A stretch of 64,000 nt of DNA from contig NZ_ATXG01000007.1 of assembly GCF_000421565.1 (NCBI RefSeq), positions 119,518 through 183,517 of the forward strand, given 5' to 3'. Positions within the stretch are counted from its first letter, which is position 1. Each line of letters begins with the position of its first letter. Source of the DNA: Agromyces subbeticus DSM 16689. GTDB lineage: Bacteria; Actinomycetota; Actinomycetes; Actinomycetales; Microbacteriaceae. Shown piece after piece: positions 18,991-28,600 of this stretch. The notes below the pieces were generated by a model. That model saw nothing but the letters and a program-made list of their open reading frames with translations, was not told the DNA's origin and searched no databases. The position numbers were made by a program, and so were the translations under genes.

Positions 18991-21192
18991 CTATTCCTCG
19001 CCGCGCGAGAGCCGGCTCGGCCACCAGATGGCGCGGCCGATGTCGTAGGCGAGCGCCGGCACCAGCAGGGTGCGCACGAGGAACGTGTCGAGCAGCACGC
19101 CGAACGCGACGATGAACGAGATCTGCGCGAGGAAGAGGATCGGCAGAACCCCGAGCGCCGCGAAGGTGGCCGCGAGCACGAGCCCCGCCGAGGTGATCAC
19201 GCCCCCGGTCAACCGCAGACCTCGCACGATGCCCACGCGCGTGCCGAAGCGCAGCGACTCCTCGCGCACCCGGGTCATCAGGAAAATGTTGTAGTCGACG
19301 CCGAGGGCGACGAGGAACACGAAGCCGAACAGCGGCACCGACGGGTCAGCTCCCGCGAAGTGGAACACGTGCTCGAAGACGAGCGCCGAGACGCCGAGCG
19401 CCGCGGCGAACGAGAGCACGACGCTGCCGACGAGGAGCAGGGGCGCGACGATCGACCGCAGGAGGAGCATCAGGATCACGAGGATCGCGACGAGCACGAG
19501 CGGGATCACGAGCGTGCGGTCGGCGATCGCTGCGGCATTCGTGTCAAGCGCCACCGCAGTCGGTCCGCCGACGAGCACGTCGGTGCCGACCCCGTCGAGA
19601 CGCTCGCGAAGCTGTTCGACCGTCGCTTCTGCCTCGAGCGAGTCGGCGGGGTCGGCGAGGGTCACCTGCAGCGCGACCTCACCGTCGACGACGGTCGGGT
19701 CGGGCACGGGGGTCCCAGGAGGTCCGAGCGGCTGGATGCCGTCGCTCGTGACGGGCGCGGTGCCCGCCCGCGACTCGGCGCTCACCACGGCGACCGAGTC
19801 GACCCCGGCGGTGTCGAGTGCGACATCCGCGATCTGCTGCAGGTCGCCCTGCGGGCCGATCACGACCGCCGGGGTGCCCGATCCGGCGGGGAAGTGCTCG
19901 CCGAGCAGCATTTGCCCGTCGCGTGCCTGCGACTCGCCGAGCACGAACTCGCTCGACGCGACACCGTCGGCATCGAGCTGCACGAGGCCGAGCGACATCG
20001 CCCCGAGGGCGAGCGCCGAGACGACCCACACGGTGCGCGGACGCTTCGCGACGAGCCGGCCCACTCCCGCCCAGATGCCACGCTCGGGCAGTTCGTCCTG
20101 ATCCGAGGCGGCGGCCGCCGGTCGACGCGGCCAGAAGGCCGCCTTCCCAGCCCACAGCAGGAGCGCCGGCAGCAGGGTGAGCGAGGCGAGCAGCGCGAAG
20201 ACGATGCCGATCGCCGCGACCGGCCCGAGGATCTTGTTCGAGGTGAGTTCGCTCGCGAGCAGGATCAGGAGTCCGACGATCACCGTGCCGCCCGAGGCGA
20301 CGATCGGCTCCCACGACGTCTTCAGCGCCGCCCACGTCGCATCCCACTTGCGTTCGTGCCTCGTCAGGGTCTCGCGATAGCGCGAGATGTAGAGCAGCGC
20401 ATAGTCGGTGGCCGCGCCGATCACGAGGATGAAGAGGATGCCCTGGGTCTGACCCGAGAGCAGCAGCACATCGGCGCGGGCCAGCGCCACGACCGTGAAC
20501 ACCGACGCGCAGAGGGCGGTGAGGCTCGAGAACAGCACGATGATCGGCAGCAGCGGCGAGCGGTACACGACGATCAGGATGAGGAACACGGCGGCGAGCG
20601 CCACGATGAGCAGCAGGCCGTCGATGCCGCTGAACGCCGCGGCGAGATCCGCGGTGAAGCCCGCCGGTCCCGTCACCGCCGCCACCGTGCCGTCGATCGC
20701 GTGTTCGTCGAGCACGGCGCGCAGTTCGGCGACGACCTCGGCCGGCTCAGCACCGCCGTCGACCTGCTCGATCGGGATGACGATCTGCGCCGCAGCGCCG
20801 TCCTCCGACATCACGACAGGCGATGCGCCGTCGGCGTCCACGCCGTCGATCGCGACGAGTTCCTCGCGGAGCGCGTCGATCGCATCGAGCTGCGACGCAT
20901 CGAGTTCGTCGGCGCCGGCACCCGCGTCTGCATCCGCATCGGCGATCACGACGATCGCCGGCACCGCATCGGAATCGCGGAACCCCTCCTGCAGCTCGGT
21001 CACCTCGGTCGCCTCGGCCGACGAGGGCAGGAACTGCGCCTGGTCGTTCGTGGAGACGTCGCTCAGCGAGCCGAACGCGGCACCGCCGGCGCCGAACAGC
21101 GCCAGCCAGACGAGGATGAGGGTCGCGGGAATGGTCACGCGCAGCCACGTGGGCACGCGCGACGTTGAGCTTGGGGCGGAGTCGTCGATCAC
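18991..21192 (-). CDS. MMPL-family RND transporter
   Basis: The 733-residue protein has two repeats, each a membrane segment, a large extracytoplasmic domain (about residues 50-190 and 400-520) and five further segments. This is the layout of the MMPL branch of the RND superfamily. Cytoplasmic stretches such as GAATDYALLYISRYRE and ALGVDYNIFLMTRVREE carry the conserved Asp-Tyr pair of the proton relay. MMPL proteins export lipids, siderophores or drugs. No lipid biosynthetic gene is adjacent, so the cargo is unknown. The ATG at 21192 is the natural start. Confidence 0.9.
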   Translation of the reverse strand: MIDDSAPSSTSRVPTWLRVTIPATLILVWLALFGAGGAAFGSLSDVSTNDQAQFLPSSAEATEVTELQEGFRDSDAVPAIVVIADADADAGAGADELDASQLDAIDALREELVAIDGVDADGASPVVMSEDGAAAQIVIPIEQVDGGAEPAEVVAELRAVLDEHAIDGTVAAVTGPAGFTADLAAAFSGIDGLLLIVALAAVFLILIVVYRSPLLPIIVLFSSLTALCASVFTVVALARADVLLLSGQTQGILFILVIGAATDYALLYISRYRETLTRHERKWDATWAALKTSWEPIVASGGTVIVGLLILLASELTSNKILGPVAAIGIVFALLASLTLLPALLLWAGKAAFWPRRPAAAASDQDELPERGIWAGVGRLVAKRPRTVWVVSALALGAMSLGLVQLDADGVASSEFVLGESQARDGQMLLGEHFPAGSGTPAVVIGPQGDLQQIADVALDTAGVDSVAVVSAESRAGTAPVTSDGIQPLGPPGTPVPDPTVVDGEVALQVTLADPADSLEAEATVEQLRERLDGVGTDVLVGGPTAVALDTNAAAIADRTLVIPLVLVAILVILMLLLRSIVAPLLLVGSVVLSFAAALGVSALVFEHVFHFAGADPSVPLFGFVFLVALGVDYNIFLMTRVREESLRFGTRVGIVRGLRLTGGVITSAGLVLAATFAALGVLPILFLAQISFIVAFGVLLDTFLVRTLLVPALAYDIGRAIWWPSRLSRGEE

Positions 21193-21270
21193 ATCATCGA
21201 CGTTACGGACCAGCCGGCGCCGCGCGCATCGAACGAACGATGGAATCGGTTCGGCGTGGCCCGCTCAGTC

Positions 21271-21522
21271 TCAGGCGGGTTCGTGCGACGACTGGAACAC
21301 GCGAATGCGCTGCAGCACCAGCGTGCGCAGCTCATCGGGTGCGCTTTCACGGCACGCGCGCTGCACGACCTCGGTGATCGCCACGCCCACGCGCAGTTCG
21401 GCCTGGCAGTCGGCGCAGTTCTCGACGTGCTCGCGGATGTCGGTGGCATCCGCTGCCTGCAGTTCGTGATGCAGGTACTCCTCGAGTTCGGCTCGGGCCT
21501 TCTCGCAGCCGCAGTCGGTCAT
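21271..21522 (-). CDS. rsrA: Zinc-binding anti-sigma factor, RsrA type
   Basis: This 83-residue protein has the zinc-associated anti-sigma motif HVENCADC, plus a Cys-rich N-terminus ([20 protein letters not shown]). RsrA holds the partner sigma factor until disulfide stress oxidises its cysteines and releases zinc. The ATG overlaps the stop of the upstream sigma gene by 4 nt, and GGAG precedes it. Coupling with the sigma gene supports the call strongly. Confidence 0.9.
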   Translation of the reverse strand: MTDCGCEKARAELEEYLHHELQAADATDIREHVENCADCQAELRVGVAITEVVQRACRESAPDELRTLVLQRIRVFQSSHEPA

Positions 21523-22181
21523 CGTGAGCTCCTCGGCATGGTCTGCCTCCTGGGTTTCGGCGCCGCGTCCGCACCTGCGAAGCCTTGTTCGCGGGCATAG
21601 TCGGCGAGGGACTCGCGGAGCAGACGCCTGCCACGGTGCAGACGGCTCATCACGGTCCCGATGGGGGTGTTCATCATGTCGGCGATCTCCTGGTAGGAGA
21701 ACCCCTCGACGTCGGCGAAGTACACGGCGAGACGGAAGTCTTCGGGCAGTGCCTGCAGCGCGTCTTTCACTGCACTGTCGGGCAGGTGGTCGATGGCCTC
21801 TGCCTCTGCCGAGCGGCTCGCACGGGCCGTCGTCGACTCGGCGCCGCCGAGCTGCCAGTCTTCGAGGTCGTCGATCGTGCCCTGGTACGGCTCTCGCTGC
21901 TTCTTGCGGTAGCTGTTGATGAAGGTGTTCGTGAGGATGCGGTACAGCCACGCCTTGAGGTTGGTACCCTGCGTGAACTGCCCGAACGCGGCGAACGCCT
22001 TGACGAACGTCTCTTGAACGAGGTCTTGCGCGTCGGCCGGATTCTTCGTCATGCGAAGGGCGGCAGCGTAGAGCTGATCGATGAACGGCAGCGCCTGTTC
22101 CTCGAAGAGTTCGCCGAGCGGCCGGGCGGCCTCCGCGGTTTCGGGGTCGGTCGGCGTCGCGTCGATCTGATCGGCAGTCAT
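21519..22181 (-). CDS. sigR: RNA polymerase sigma factor SigR/SigH (ECF)
   Basis: The 220-residue ECF sigma factor has region 2 ([23 protein letters not shown], then [19 protein letters not shown]) and region 4 ([27 protein letters not shown], then [11 protein letters not shown]). Sequence and the adjacent rsrA place it in the SigR/SigH group, which controls thiol-oxidative stress genes such as thioredoxins. I chose the ATG at 22181; TAGGAT lies 8 nt upstream, and a GTG one codon earlier is also possible. aroA is transcribed away from it with a gap of about 110 bp. I could not assign a convincing SigR-type promoter in that gap. Confidence 0.92.
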   Translation of the reverse strand: MTADQIDATPTDPETAEAARPLGELFEEQALPFIDQLYAAALRMTKNPADAQDLVQETFVKAFAAFGQFTQGTNLKAWLYRILTNTFINSYRKKQREPYQGTIDDLEDWQLGGAESTTARASRSAEAEAIDHLPDSAVKDALQALPEDFRLAVYFADVEGFSYQEIADMMNTPIGTVMSRLHRGRRLLRESLADYAREQGFAGADAAPKPRRQTMPRSSR

Positions 22182-22292
22182 CACCGGCCATCCTAGATCG
22201 TCAACCGCAACGACGGTCGGGCGTTCGAGCACTCCGAGCGACACGCGCACACCATCTCTTTCCGCGTCACCTGACGCTACTGTTGATAACCG

Positions 22293-23663
22293 ATGCAGAT
22301 TTCGAGGTATTCCGCACCCGAGTTCGATCCGTACGGCGAAGCGAGGCAGACCGACACGGATGACGGGTGGCGCGCGCCCGTCGCGGTGTCCGCACTCTCC
22401 TCGGTGCTCGCGCTGCCGGGGTCCAAGTCGCTCACCAATCGCGAGCTCGTGCTGGCGGCACTGGCCGATGGCCCGTCGACGCTCCACGCTCCCCTGTGGT
22501 CTCGCGACAGCGAGCTCATGGTCGACGGCCTCCGTGCCCTCGGCACGGGCTTCGATCGCGTTCCCGGTGCCGGCGGCTTCGGCGACGACGTGCGGGTGAC
22601 GCCGACCGACGAGCTCATCGGCTCGACGACCATCGACTGCGGCCTCGCGGGCACGGTCATGCGCTTCCTGCCGCCGGTCGCTGCGCTCGCGCTCGGCCCG
22701 ACGACCTTCGATGGCGACGAGCACGCTCGTCGCCGCCCCATGTCCGGCGTGATCCAGGGCCTGCAGGCCCTCGGCGTCGATCTCGACGACGATCGCCGCG
22801 GCACGCTGCCGTTCACGGTGCACGGCACCGGCGCGGTCGGTGGCGGTGAACTCCAGATCGACGCCTCCGCATCGAGCCAGTTCGTATCGGCGCTGCTGCT
22901 ATCGGCGCCTCGATTCGAGCGTGGCATCGATCTGCGTCACTCCGGTGAGCGGCTGCCGAGCCTGCCCCACATCGAGATGACGATCGAGTGCCTCCGTGCA
23001 CGGGGCGTCGACGTCGAGAGCCCCGAACCCGGCCGATGGATCGTGGCACCGGGCCCGATCGCGGCGATCGACGTCGACATCGAACCCGACCTCTCCAACG
23101 CCGCACCGTTCCTCGTGGCGGCGCTCGTGGCGGGCGGCTCGGTCACCATCACCGGCTGGCCGGCAGAGACCACGCAGGTCGGCGCGCATCTCATCGATCT
23201 GCTGCCGCGATTCGGCGCCCGCGTCGAATGTGACGCCGACCGGGTGACCGTGCACGCGCCGGCTCGCGGCGAGGGCGGCAGCCGAGGCATCCGTGGCGTC
23301 GAACTCGACCTCTCCGAAGCCGGAGAGCTCGCGCCGAACCTCGTCGCGCTCGCGGCGCTCGCCGACGGCCCATCGACCGTGCTCGGCATCGGCCACATCC
23401 GCCATCACGAGACCGACCGGCTGGCGGCGCTCGCCGCCGAGATCAACGGACTCGGCGGCCGGGTGACCGAGCTCGACGACGGGTTGCGCATCGAGCCCGC
23501 GCCGCTCCACGCCGGCCCCTGGCGCGCCTACGCCGACCACCGCATGGCCACGAGCGGCGCGATCATCGGCCTCGCCGTGCCCGGCGTCGTCGTCGACGAC
23601 ATCGCCTCGACGAGCAAGACCCTGCCGCAGTTCACCGCCCTCTGGGAGCAGATGCTGGCATGA
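22293..23663 (+). CDS. aroA: 3-phosphoshikimate 1-carboxyvinyltransferase (EPSP synthase)
   Basis: The 456-residue protein has the N-terminal PEP/shikimate-3-phosphate binding block [19 protein letters not shown], then [14 protein letters not shown], the central [13 protein letters not shown] motif and the C-terminal [10 protein letters not shown] and DHRMATSGA blocks. It transfers enolpyruvyl from PEP to shikimate 3-phosphate in the sixth step of aromatic synthesis. Its stop overlaps the rsgA start by 4 nt, an arrangement often seen in actinobacteria close to sigR. TACTGT lies 9 nt upstream of the ATG as a possible -10. Confidence 0.96.
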   Translation: MQISRYSAPEFDPYGEARQTDTDDGWRAPVAVSALSSVLALPGSKSLTNRELVLAALADGPSTLHAPLWSRDSELMVDGLRALGTGFDRVPGAGGFGDDVRVTPTDELIGSTTIDCGLAGTVMRFLPPVAALALGPTTFDGDEHARRRPMSGVIQGLQALGVDLDDDRRGTLPFTVHGTGAVGGGELQIDASASSQFVSALLLSAPRFERGIDLRHSGERLPSLPHIEMTIECLRARGVDVESPEPGRWIVAPGPIAAIDVDIEPDLSNAAPFLVAALVAGGSVTITGWPAETTQVGAHLIDLLPRFGARVECDADRVTVHAPARGEGGSRGIRGVELDLSEAGELAPNLVALAALADGPSTVLGIGHIRHHETDRLAALAAEINGLGGRVTELDDGLRIEPAPLHAGPWRAYADHRMATSGAIIGLAVPGVVVDDIASTSKTLPQFTALWEQMLA

Positions 23664-24766
23664 CCTGGTGGAGCGCCGACGACGACGACGAAGACGACGA
23701 GCCCGAGTTCGACGAGTCCGATATCCGAGTGCGGCCGAGCCGCCGAGGCAGTCGCCCTCGAACGAAGCAGCGCCCAGAGCACGCCGACGCGGTCACGGGC
23801 ATGGTCATCGGCGTCGACCGCGGTCGCTACAGCGTGCTCATCGACGAGAACGGCCCCGCCGAGCGCGTGATCACCGCCGCCCGGGCCAGCGAGCTGCGAC
23901 GCAAGTCGGTCGTCACGGGCGATCACGTCGACCTCGTCGGTGACACCTCAGGTGACGCGGGCACGCTCTCGCGCATCGTGCGCGTCGGCGAACGCACCAC
24001 GCTGCTGCGCCGCAGTGCCGACGACACCGACGAGGTCGAACGCGTCATCGTCGCGAACGCCGACCAGATGCTCATCGTCGTCGCCGCCGCGAATCCCGAG
24101 CCGCGCATCCGGCTGCTCGACCGCTACCTCGTGGCGGCGTTCGACGCCGGCATCCGCCCGCTGCTCGTGGTCACGAAAACCGACCTCGCCGACCCCGCCG
24201 AGTTCCTGCGCAACTTCGCGGGCCTCGACCTGCCGGTCTTCCTGAGCGGCACCGACGAGATGCCGCTCGACGAGATCGCCCGTGAACTCGTCGACCATCG
24301 CACCGTCTTCGTGGGGCACTCCGGCGTCGGCAAGTCGACGCTCGTGAACGCACTCGTGCCGAGCGCACGACGCGCCACGGGCCACGTCAACGTCGTCACC
24401 GGTCGCGGCCGGCACACCTCGTCGTCGACCGTCTGGCTTCGCTTCGCCGCCGCCGACCTGCAGGGCGCCGCGGAACCCGGCGCAGCGCGGGCCAGCGCAC
24501 AGACCGGCACGGGCTGGGTCATCGACACCCCGGGCGTGCGGTCGTTCGGCCTCGGCCACGTCGATCGAGCGAACATCCTCCGGGCGTTCACCGACCTCGA
24601 TCACCTCGCCGAGCGCTGCCCGCGCGGCTGCACGCACCTGCCCGACGCACCCGACTGCGCGATCGCGGAGGCCGTCGCCGCCGGAGAGCTCGGCGAAACC
24701 GGCCCGGCCCGGCTCGAGTCACTGCAGCGGCTGCTCACGACCTTCGCAGGAGCGACGGCCACCTGA
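23660..24766 (+). CDS. rsgA: Ribosome small-subunit GTPase RsgA
   Basis: The 368-residue protein has an N-terminal acidic/basic tail, an OB-fold, then circularly permuted GTPase motifs in the order G4 (TKTD), G1 (GHSGVGKST) and G3 (DTPGVRSFG). A C-terminal zinc-binding segment follows (CPRGCTHLPDAPDC). RsgA assists late 30S maturation and is GTP-hydrolysing only when ribosome-bound. The acidic DDDDEDDEPEFDESD stretch near residues 6-20 is an actinobacterial-style extension. It is translationally coupled to aroA. Confidence 0.94.
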   Translation: MTWWSADDDDEDDEPEFDESDIRVRPSRRGSRPRTKQRPEHADAVTGMVIGVDRGRYSVLIDENGPAERVITAARASELRRKSVVTGDHVDLVGDTSGDAGTLSRIVRVGERTTLLRRSADDTDEVERVIVANADQMLIVVAAANPEPRIRLLDRYLVAAFDAGIRPLLVVTKTDLADPAEFLRNFAGLDLPVFLSGTDEMPLDEIARELVDHRTVFVGHSGVGKSTLVNALVPSARRATGHVNVVTGRGRHTSSSTVWLRFAAADLQGAAEPGAARASAQTGTGWVIDTPGVRSFGLGHVDRANILRAFTDLDHLAERCPRGCTHLPDAPDCAIAEAVAAGELGETGPARLESLQRLLTTFAGATAT

Positions 24767-24818
24767 GCTGAACGGTGCGCGGACGCGAGACATCCGCCGA
24801 CGTGCCTACCATGGAGGC

Positions 24819-25295
24819 ATGACCGATGCACGACTCGCCCCCGGCGACCTCGCTCCCGATTTCACCCTGCTCGACCAGAACGGCGAAGCGGTCACCCTCT
24901 CCGACCTTCGCGGCTCGAAGGTGGTGCTGTACTTCTATCCCGAGGCGATGACGCCCGGCTGCACGACCGAGGCGTGCGATTTCCGCGACAACCTCAACTC
25001 ATTCGCGAGCGCGGGCATCCGGGTGCTCGGCGTCTCGAAAGACGAGGTGCCGAAGCTCGCCGCGTTCGCCGAGCGCGACCGACTCACCTACTCGCTGCTT
25101 TCCGACGCCGACCTCTCGGTGCAGCAGGCCTACGGCGTCTGGGGCGAGAAGTCGCTCTACGGCAAGATCGTCGTCGGCTCCATCCGCTCGACGTTCGTGA
25201 TCGGCGGAGACGGCCGCATCGAGCGTGCGTTCTACAACGTCAAGGCCACCGGGCACGTCGCCCGCCTGCGCCGCGAGCTCGGTCTCGACGGCTGA
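24819..25295 (+). CDS. bcp: Thioredoxin-dependent thiol peroxidase (Bcp/PrxQ)
   Basis: The 158-residue peroxiredoxin has the active-site motif TPGCTTEACDFRD, with the peroxidatic cysteine in PGCT and a second cysteine five residues later, as in the PrxQ type. It reduces hydroperoxides in the cytosol with thioredoxin electrons. TACCAT lies 6 nt before the ATG. GGAGG is also there, so both a leaderless and an SD-led start are possible at the same codon. It converges with the following membrane gene, leaving 10 bp. Confidence 0.95.
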   Translation: MTDARLAPGDLAPDFTLLDQNGEAVTLSDLRGSKVVLYFYPEAMTPGCTTEACDFRDNLNSFASAGIRVLGVSKDEVPKLAAFAERDRLTYSLLSDADLSVQQAYGVWGEKSLYGKIVVGSIRSTFVIGGDGRIERAFYNVKATGHVARLRRELGLDG

Positions 25296-25305
25296 CACCG
25301 GCGAG

Positions 25306-25773
25306 TCACGCCGCGGCGCGCTCCTCGGGCCGGGTGTAGGCCAGTCGAACGGGTTTCCACAGCAGCAGTCCGATCACCGTGATCGCCGGCACCAGGAGCG
25401 CCCAGCCGAGATCGGGCCGCGCGAAGAGCCCCTGGAACGCCCCGACGGCGATCGACACCTGCAGGATCTGCCAGACGATGGCGGCGGCGCGCGACCAGGG
25501 CGCCCGGCGCAGCGACGCGAAGGCCATCGCGACCACCCAGAGCGCGCCGATCGCGACGAGCACGAGCAGTGCGATCGCCGTGGCGTATGAGGAAGGCTCC
25601 AGCGCGAAGAGGTCGACGAGCAGCCAGACGACGAGCGCGACCATCGCCGCGGCCTCGACGAAGAGCAGCACGCTCACGACGACGAGCGCGGCTCGCGTGC
25701 TCTGCGCGTTCACGGGTGCCGGTTCAGCCGCTCCGTCGTTCGCACCGAGCTGGGCGTCATCGCGCCGATTCAC
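25306..25773 (-). CDS. Small four-segment membrane protein
   Basis: This 155-residue protein has a soluble N-terminus of about 28 residues and four hydrophobic segments (about residues 29-53, 62-87, 95-112 and 118-140). It starts with a GTG. I recognise no enzymatic or transport motif. Similar unnamed proteins are common in Microbacteriaceae. It lies between bcp and whiB with no evident link to either. Confidence 0.7.
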   Translation of the reverse strand: MNRRDDAQLGANDGAAEPAPVNAQSTRAALVVVSVLLFVEAAAMVALVVWLLVDLFALEPSSYATAIALLVLVAIGALWVVAMAFASLRRAPWSRAAAIVWQILQVSIAVGAFQGLFARPDLGWALLVPAITVIGLLLWKPVRLAYTRPEERAAA

Positions 25774-25977
25774 AGGGTTATCCCATACACAGCTATTGAT
25801 TCGATCTCTCCGCTATGCGACCATTTATGAGGCCGAATTGATGCTCACAGGGACGTGAGCCGATCAGTCACTGATCCTACTTCCCGATATTCGGCTTTCC
25901 CCCTGCAGCAGCCGGATTCGGCAAGCGCAATCGTGCGCGTCTGCAATCGAAGTACACCCCGCAAGGAGCATCCCCAT

Positions 25978-26226
25978 ATGGATTGGCGCGACAAGGCCGC
26001 CTGCCTCACCGCAGACCCGGAACTCTTCTTCCCGGTCGGCAACACCGGCCCCGCCGTCGACCAGATCGAGAAGGCGAAGACCGTCTGCGGTCGCTGCACC
26101 GTCACCGAGATCTGCCTGCAGTACGCCCTCGAGACCGGTCAGGACTCGGGCGTGTGGGGTGGCCTCAGCGAAGACGAGCGCCGCGCCCTGAAGCGTCGCG
26201 CCGCCCGCGCCCGCCGCGCGTCCTAG
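25978..26226 (+). CDS. whiB: WhiB-family [4Fe-4S] regulator, WhiB1-like
   Basis: The 82-residue protein has the four cluster-binding cysteines at 9, 37, 40 and 46, the G-V-W-G-G turn and a basic C-terminal tail (RRALKRRAARARRAS). The opening DWRDKAAC and the PELFFPVGN block resemble WhiB1, an essential nitric-oxide-responsive partner of the housekeeping sigma factor in mycobacteria. AAGGAG lies 9 nt before the ATG. The upstream gap of about 200 bp is relatively AT-rich and probably holds the promoter, but I could not assign its elements. A GC palindrome follows the gene. Confidence 0.93.
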   Translation: MDWRDKAACLTADPELFFPVGNTGPAVDQIEKAKTVCGRCTVTEICLQYALETGQDSGVWGGLSEDERRALKRRAARARRAS

Positions 26227-26233
26227 CGGCCCC

Positions 26234-26256
26234 GGCCGCGCGCGCTGCGCGCGGCC
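26234..26256. terminator. GC-rich hairpin between whiB and rdgB
   Basis: Ten-nt perfect arms GGCCGCGCGC and GCGCGCGGCC are separated by GCT, in the convergent gap between whiB (+) and rdgB (-). There is no T-run. It may serve both directions. Confidence 0.6.
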
Positions 26257-26295
26257 CACGCGAGCGCTCCTCGAGCGCCAGCGCTTCCTCCGACG

Positions 26296-26907
26296 TCAGT
26301 GCTTCGCCGCGATGCGTTCGAGCTCTGGAATGAGCGCACCGAACGCACGCGCGCGATGGCTGTGCGCGTTCTTCACCTCTGGCGCGAGCTCGGCGGCCGA
26401 CACCTCGAAGCCCTCGGGGACGAAGATCGGGTCGTAGCCGAAACCGTAGGCACCCGACTGGGCGACGGCGATGCGACCGGGCCACCGGCCGACGGCTGCG
26501 TACTCGTGCGGCCCCCCGGCCGATTCGGGCACCACGAGCGCGATGGTGCAGTGGAAGTGCCCGGTTCGATTCGGGTCGCGGATGTCGCCGAGCTGCGCGA
26601 GCAGCAGGTCGAGGTTCGCCTGCGCCCCGCGGCCGGGCCCCGCCCACCTGGCGGAGAAGATGCCGGGCGATCCGCCCATCACGTCGACGGCGATGCCCGA
26701 GTCGTCGGCGAGGGCGATGCGCCCTGTGTGCGCCGCCGCCGCCCGCGCCTTGATGAACGCGTTCGCCTCGAACGAGGTGCCGTCTTCGACCGGCTCGGGG
26801 CCGTCGTAAGCGAGCACCGTGAGCCCGGGCATCCGCTCGCTCAGAATGCGCTGGAACTCGTCGACCTTGTGCTGGTTGAGGGTAGCGAGCACGATCTCGA
26901 ACGGCAC
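26296..26907 (-). CDS. rdgB: XTP/dITP diphosphatase (RdgB/HAM1)
   Basis: The 203-residue protein has the HAM1/RdgB motifs: N-terminal LATLNQHKVDEF (phosphate loop), FEANAFIKARAAA, the metal site ADDSGI and the C-terminal SHRARAFG. It removes ITP, dITP and XTP from nucleotide pools. The start is a GTG. It follows rph by 4 bp, a common pairing. The three genes murI-rph-rdgB form one operon. Confidence 0.95.
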   Translation of the reverse strand: MPFEIVLATLNQHKVDEFQRILSERMPGLTVLAYDGPEPVEDGTSFEANAFIKARAAAAHTGRIALADDSGIAVDVMGGSPGIFSARWAGPGRGAQANLDLLLAQLGDIRDPNRTGHFHCTIALVVPESAGGPHEYAAVGRWPGRIAVAQSGAYGFGYDPIFVPEGFEVSAAELAPEVKNAHSHRARAFGALIPELERIAAKH

Positions 26908-26911
26908 GGCG

Positions 26912-27685
26912 TCACTCCCCCGCTGCAGCGCTCGCCTCGGCGAGCACGAGCTGCTGGATGCGGGTGAGGTCGGCGGTGCCCGCGAGCGCGAGGTCGAGCA
27001 GCGCGTCGAGCTCGCGGCGATCGAACGGCGCCCCCTCTGCGGTGCCCTGCACCTCGACGAACAGGCCGCGGCCGGTCGCCACGACGTTCATGTCGGTCTC
27101 GGCGCGCACGTCTTCGACGTAGGCGAGGTCGAGCATCGGCGTGCCGTCGATGATGCCGACCGAGACCGCCGAGACGGTGTCGATGAGCGGCTTCGCGCGC
27201 TGGCCGATGAACTTCCTGTCGCGGGCCCACTCGATGGCGTCGGCGAGCGCAACGTAGGCGCCCGTGATCGCGGCGGTGCGCGTGCCCCCGTCGGCCTGCA
27301 GCACGTCGCAGTCGATCTGGATCGTGTTCTCGCCCAGACCCTTCATGTCGACCACGGCACGGAGACTGCGGCCGATGAGCCGGCTGATCTCGTGCGTACG
27401 GCCGCCGATGCGGCCCTTGACCGACTCGCGGTCGTTGCGGCTGTTGGTGGCCCGGGGCAGCATCGCGTACTCGGCCGTCACCCAGCCCTTGCCCTTGCCG
27501 CTCATCCAGCGCGGCACGCCGTTGGTGAACGAGGCGGTGCACAGCACCTTGGTGCGCCCGAACGAGATGAGCGCGCTGCCCTCGGCGTGCTCGCTCCAGC
27601 CGCGCTCGATGGTCACCTCGCGCAACTGGTCTGCGGTGCGCCCGTCGGCGCGGATGAGAGTGGTGGGCTCGGATGCCTCGGTCAT
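26912..27685 (-). CDS. rph: Ribonuclease PH
   Basis: The 257-residue protein has the RNase PH core: [11 protein letters not shown], the phosphate-binding [16 protein letters not shown] region, [19 protein letters not shown] and the catalytic aspartates in [17 protein letters not shown]. It trims tRNA 3' ends phosphorolytically. I chose the ATG at 27685 because AGGAG lies 7 nt upstream. It overlaps the murI stop by 4 nt. Confidence 0.96.
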   Translation of the reverse strand: MTEASEPTTLIRADGRTADQLREVTIERGWSEHAEGSALISFGRTKVLCTASFTNGVPRWMSGKGKGWVTAEYAMLPRATNSRNDRESVKGRIGGRTHEISRLIGRSLRAVVDMKGLGENTIQIDCDVLQADGGTRTAAITGAYVALADAIEWARDRKFIGQRAKPLIDTVSAVSVGIIDGTPMLDLAYVEDVRAETDMNVVATGRGLFVEVQGTAEGAPFDRRELDALLDLALAGTADLTRIQQLVLAEASAAAGE

Positions 27686-28545
27686 GCGTTCTCCTGTCGA
27701 AGCCGGCTGCGGTTGCTGGCGGATCGGTGGTCTGGAATCGTGACGGCACCGGTCTCGACGAGCTCGACGCTCGGGATCTCGGGGCCGATCAGTCGGTGGG
27801 CGAGGTCGAGGAAGGCGCTCGTCGAGCGGCCGGTCGCCTCGTAGCGGTAGCTGGGCGGGGTCGCGGCACGACGCTCCATGCCGGTGCCGACCAGCACCCG
27901 GTAGACGTCGTTCGCCGTCTCGACGTCGCTGGAAACGAGCGAGACCTGCTCGCCCATCACATATGAGATGGCGCCCTTCAAGAAGGGATAGTGCGTGCAG
28001 CCGAGCACGAGGGTGTCGATGTCGGCGCGCTTGAGCGGTGCGAGGTACTCCTCGGTGATGGCGAGCAGCTCGTCGCCGGTGGTGACGCCCGCTTCGACGA
28101 ACTCGACGAATCGCGGACAGGCCCGTGAGAAGAGGTCGAGATGCGGTGCCGCGGCGAACGCGTCGTCGTAGGCGCGTGACGAGATGGTGCCTTCGGTGCC
28201 GATGACGCCGACCCTGCCGGTCTTCGTCGCCGCCACGGCCCGGCGCACGGCGGGCTGGATGACCTCGACGACCGGCACGTCGTAGCGCTCGCGCGCATCG
28301 CGCAGCATCGCCGCCGAGGCGGTGTTGCACGCGATCACGAGCATCTTCACGCCTTGGGCCACGAGGTCGTCGAGCACGGCGAGCGCGTAGCCCCGCACGT
28401 CGGCGATCTTCTTAGGGCCGTACGGGGAGTGCTCCAGATCGCCGATGTAGAGGATCGACTCATTGGGCAGCTGGTCTTTCACGGCCCGGGCGACGGTGAG
28501 TCCGCCGACCCCGGAGTCGAAGATTCCGATCGGTGCATCCGTCAC
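27682..28545 (-). CDS. murI: Glutamate racemase
   Basis: The 287-residue protein has the N-terminal [10 protein letters not shown], the two catalytic cysteines in ACNTASA and GCTHYP, and LEHSPYGPK. It makes D-glutamate for peptidoglycan. I chose the GTG at 28545 because the protein then begins [12 protein letters not shown] as in relatives. An in-frame TTG lies three codons upstream. TACGCT 8 nt before the GTG may be its -10, giving a near-leaderless message. It is divergent from pncB. Confidence 0.94.
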   Translation of the reverse strand: MTDAPIGIFDSGVGGLTVARAVKDQLPNESILYIGDLEHSPYGPKKIADVRGYALAVLDDLVAQGVKMLVIACNTASAAMLRDARERYDVPVVEVIQPAVRRAVAATKTGRVGVIGTEGTISSRAYDDAFAAAPHLDLFSRACPRFVEFVEAGVTTGDELLAITEEYLAPLKRADIDTLVLGCTHYPFLKGAISYVMGEQVSLVSSDVETANDVYRVLVGTGMERRAATPPSYRYEATGRSTSAFLDLAHRLIGPEIPSVELVETGAVTIPDHRSASNRSRLRQENA

Positions 28546-28600
28546 GACATGCAAGCGTAGCGCGCCCCGCTGGGTGCGCCGGCCTCGCTAGGCTGACGAT

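Noticed and set aside
18991..21192. Long plus-strand frame opposite the MMPL gene
   Set aside because: It is rich in Arg, Asp, Glu and His, as expected from the complement of a high-GC gene. The minus strand carries the real RND motifs.
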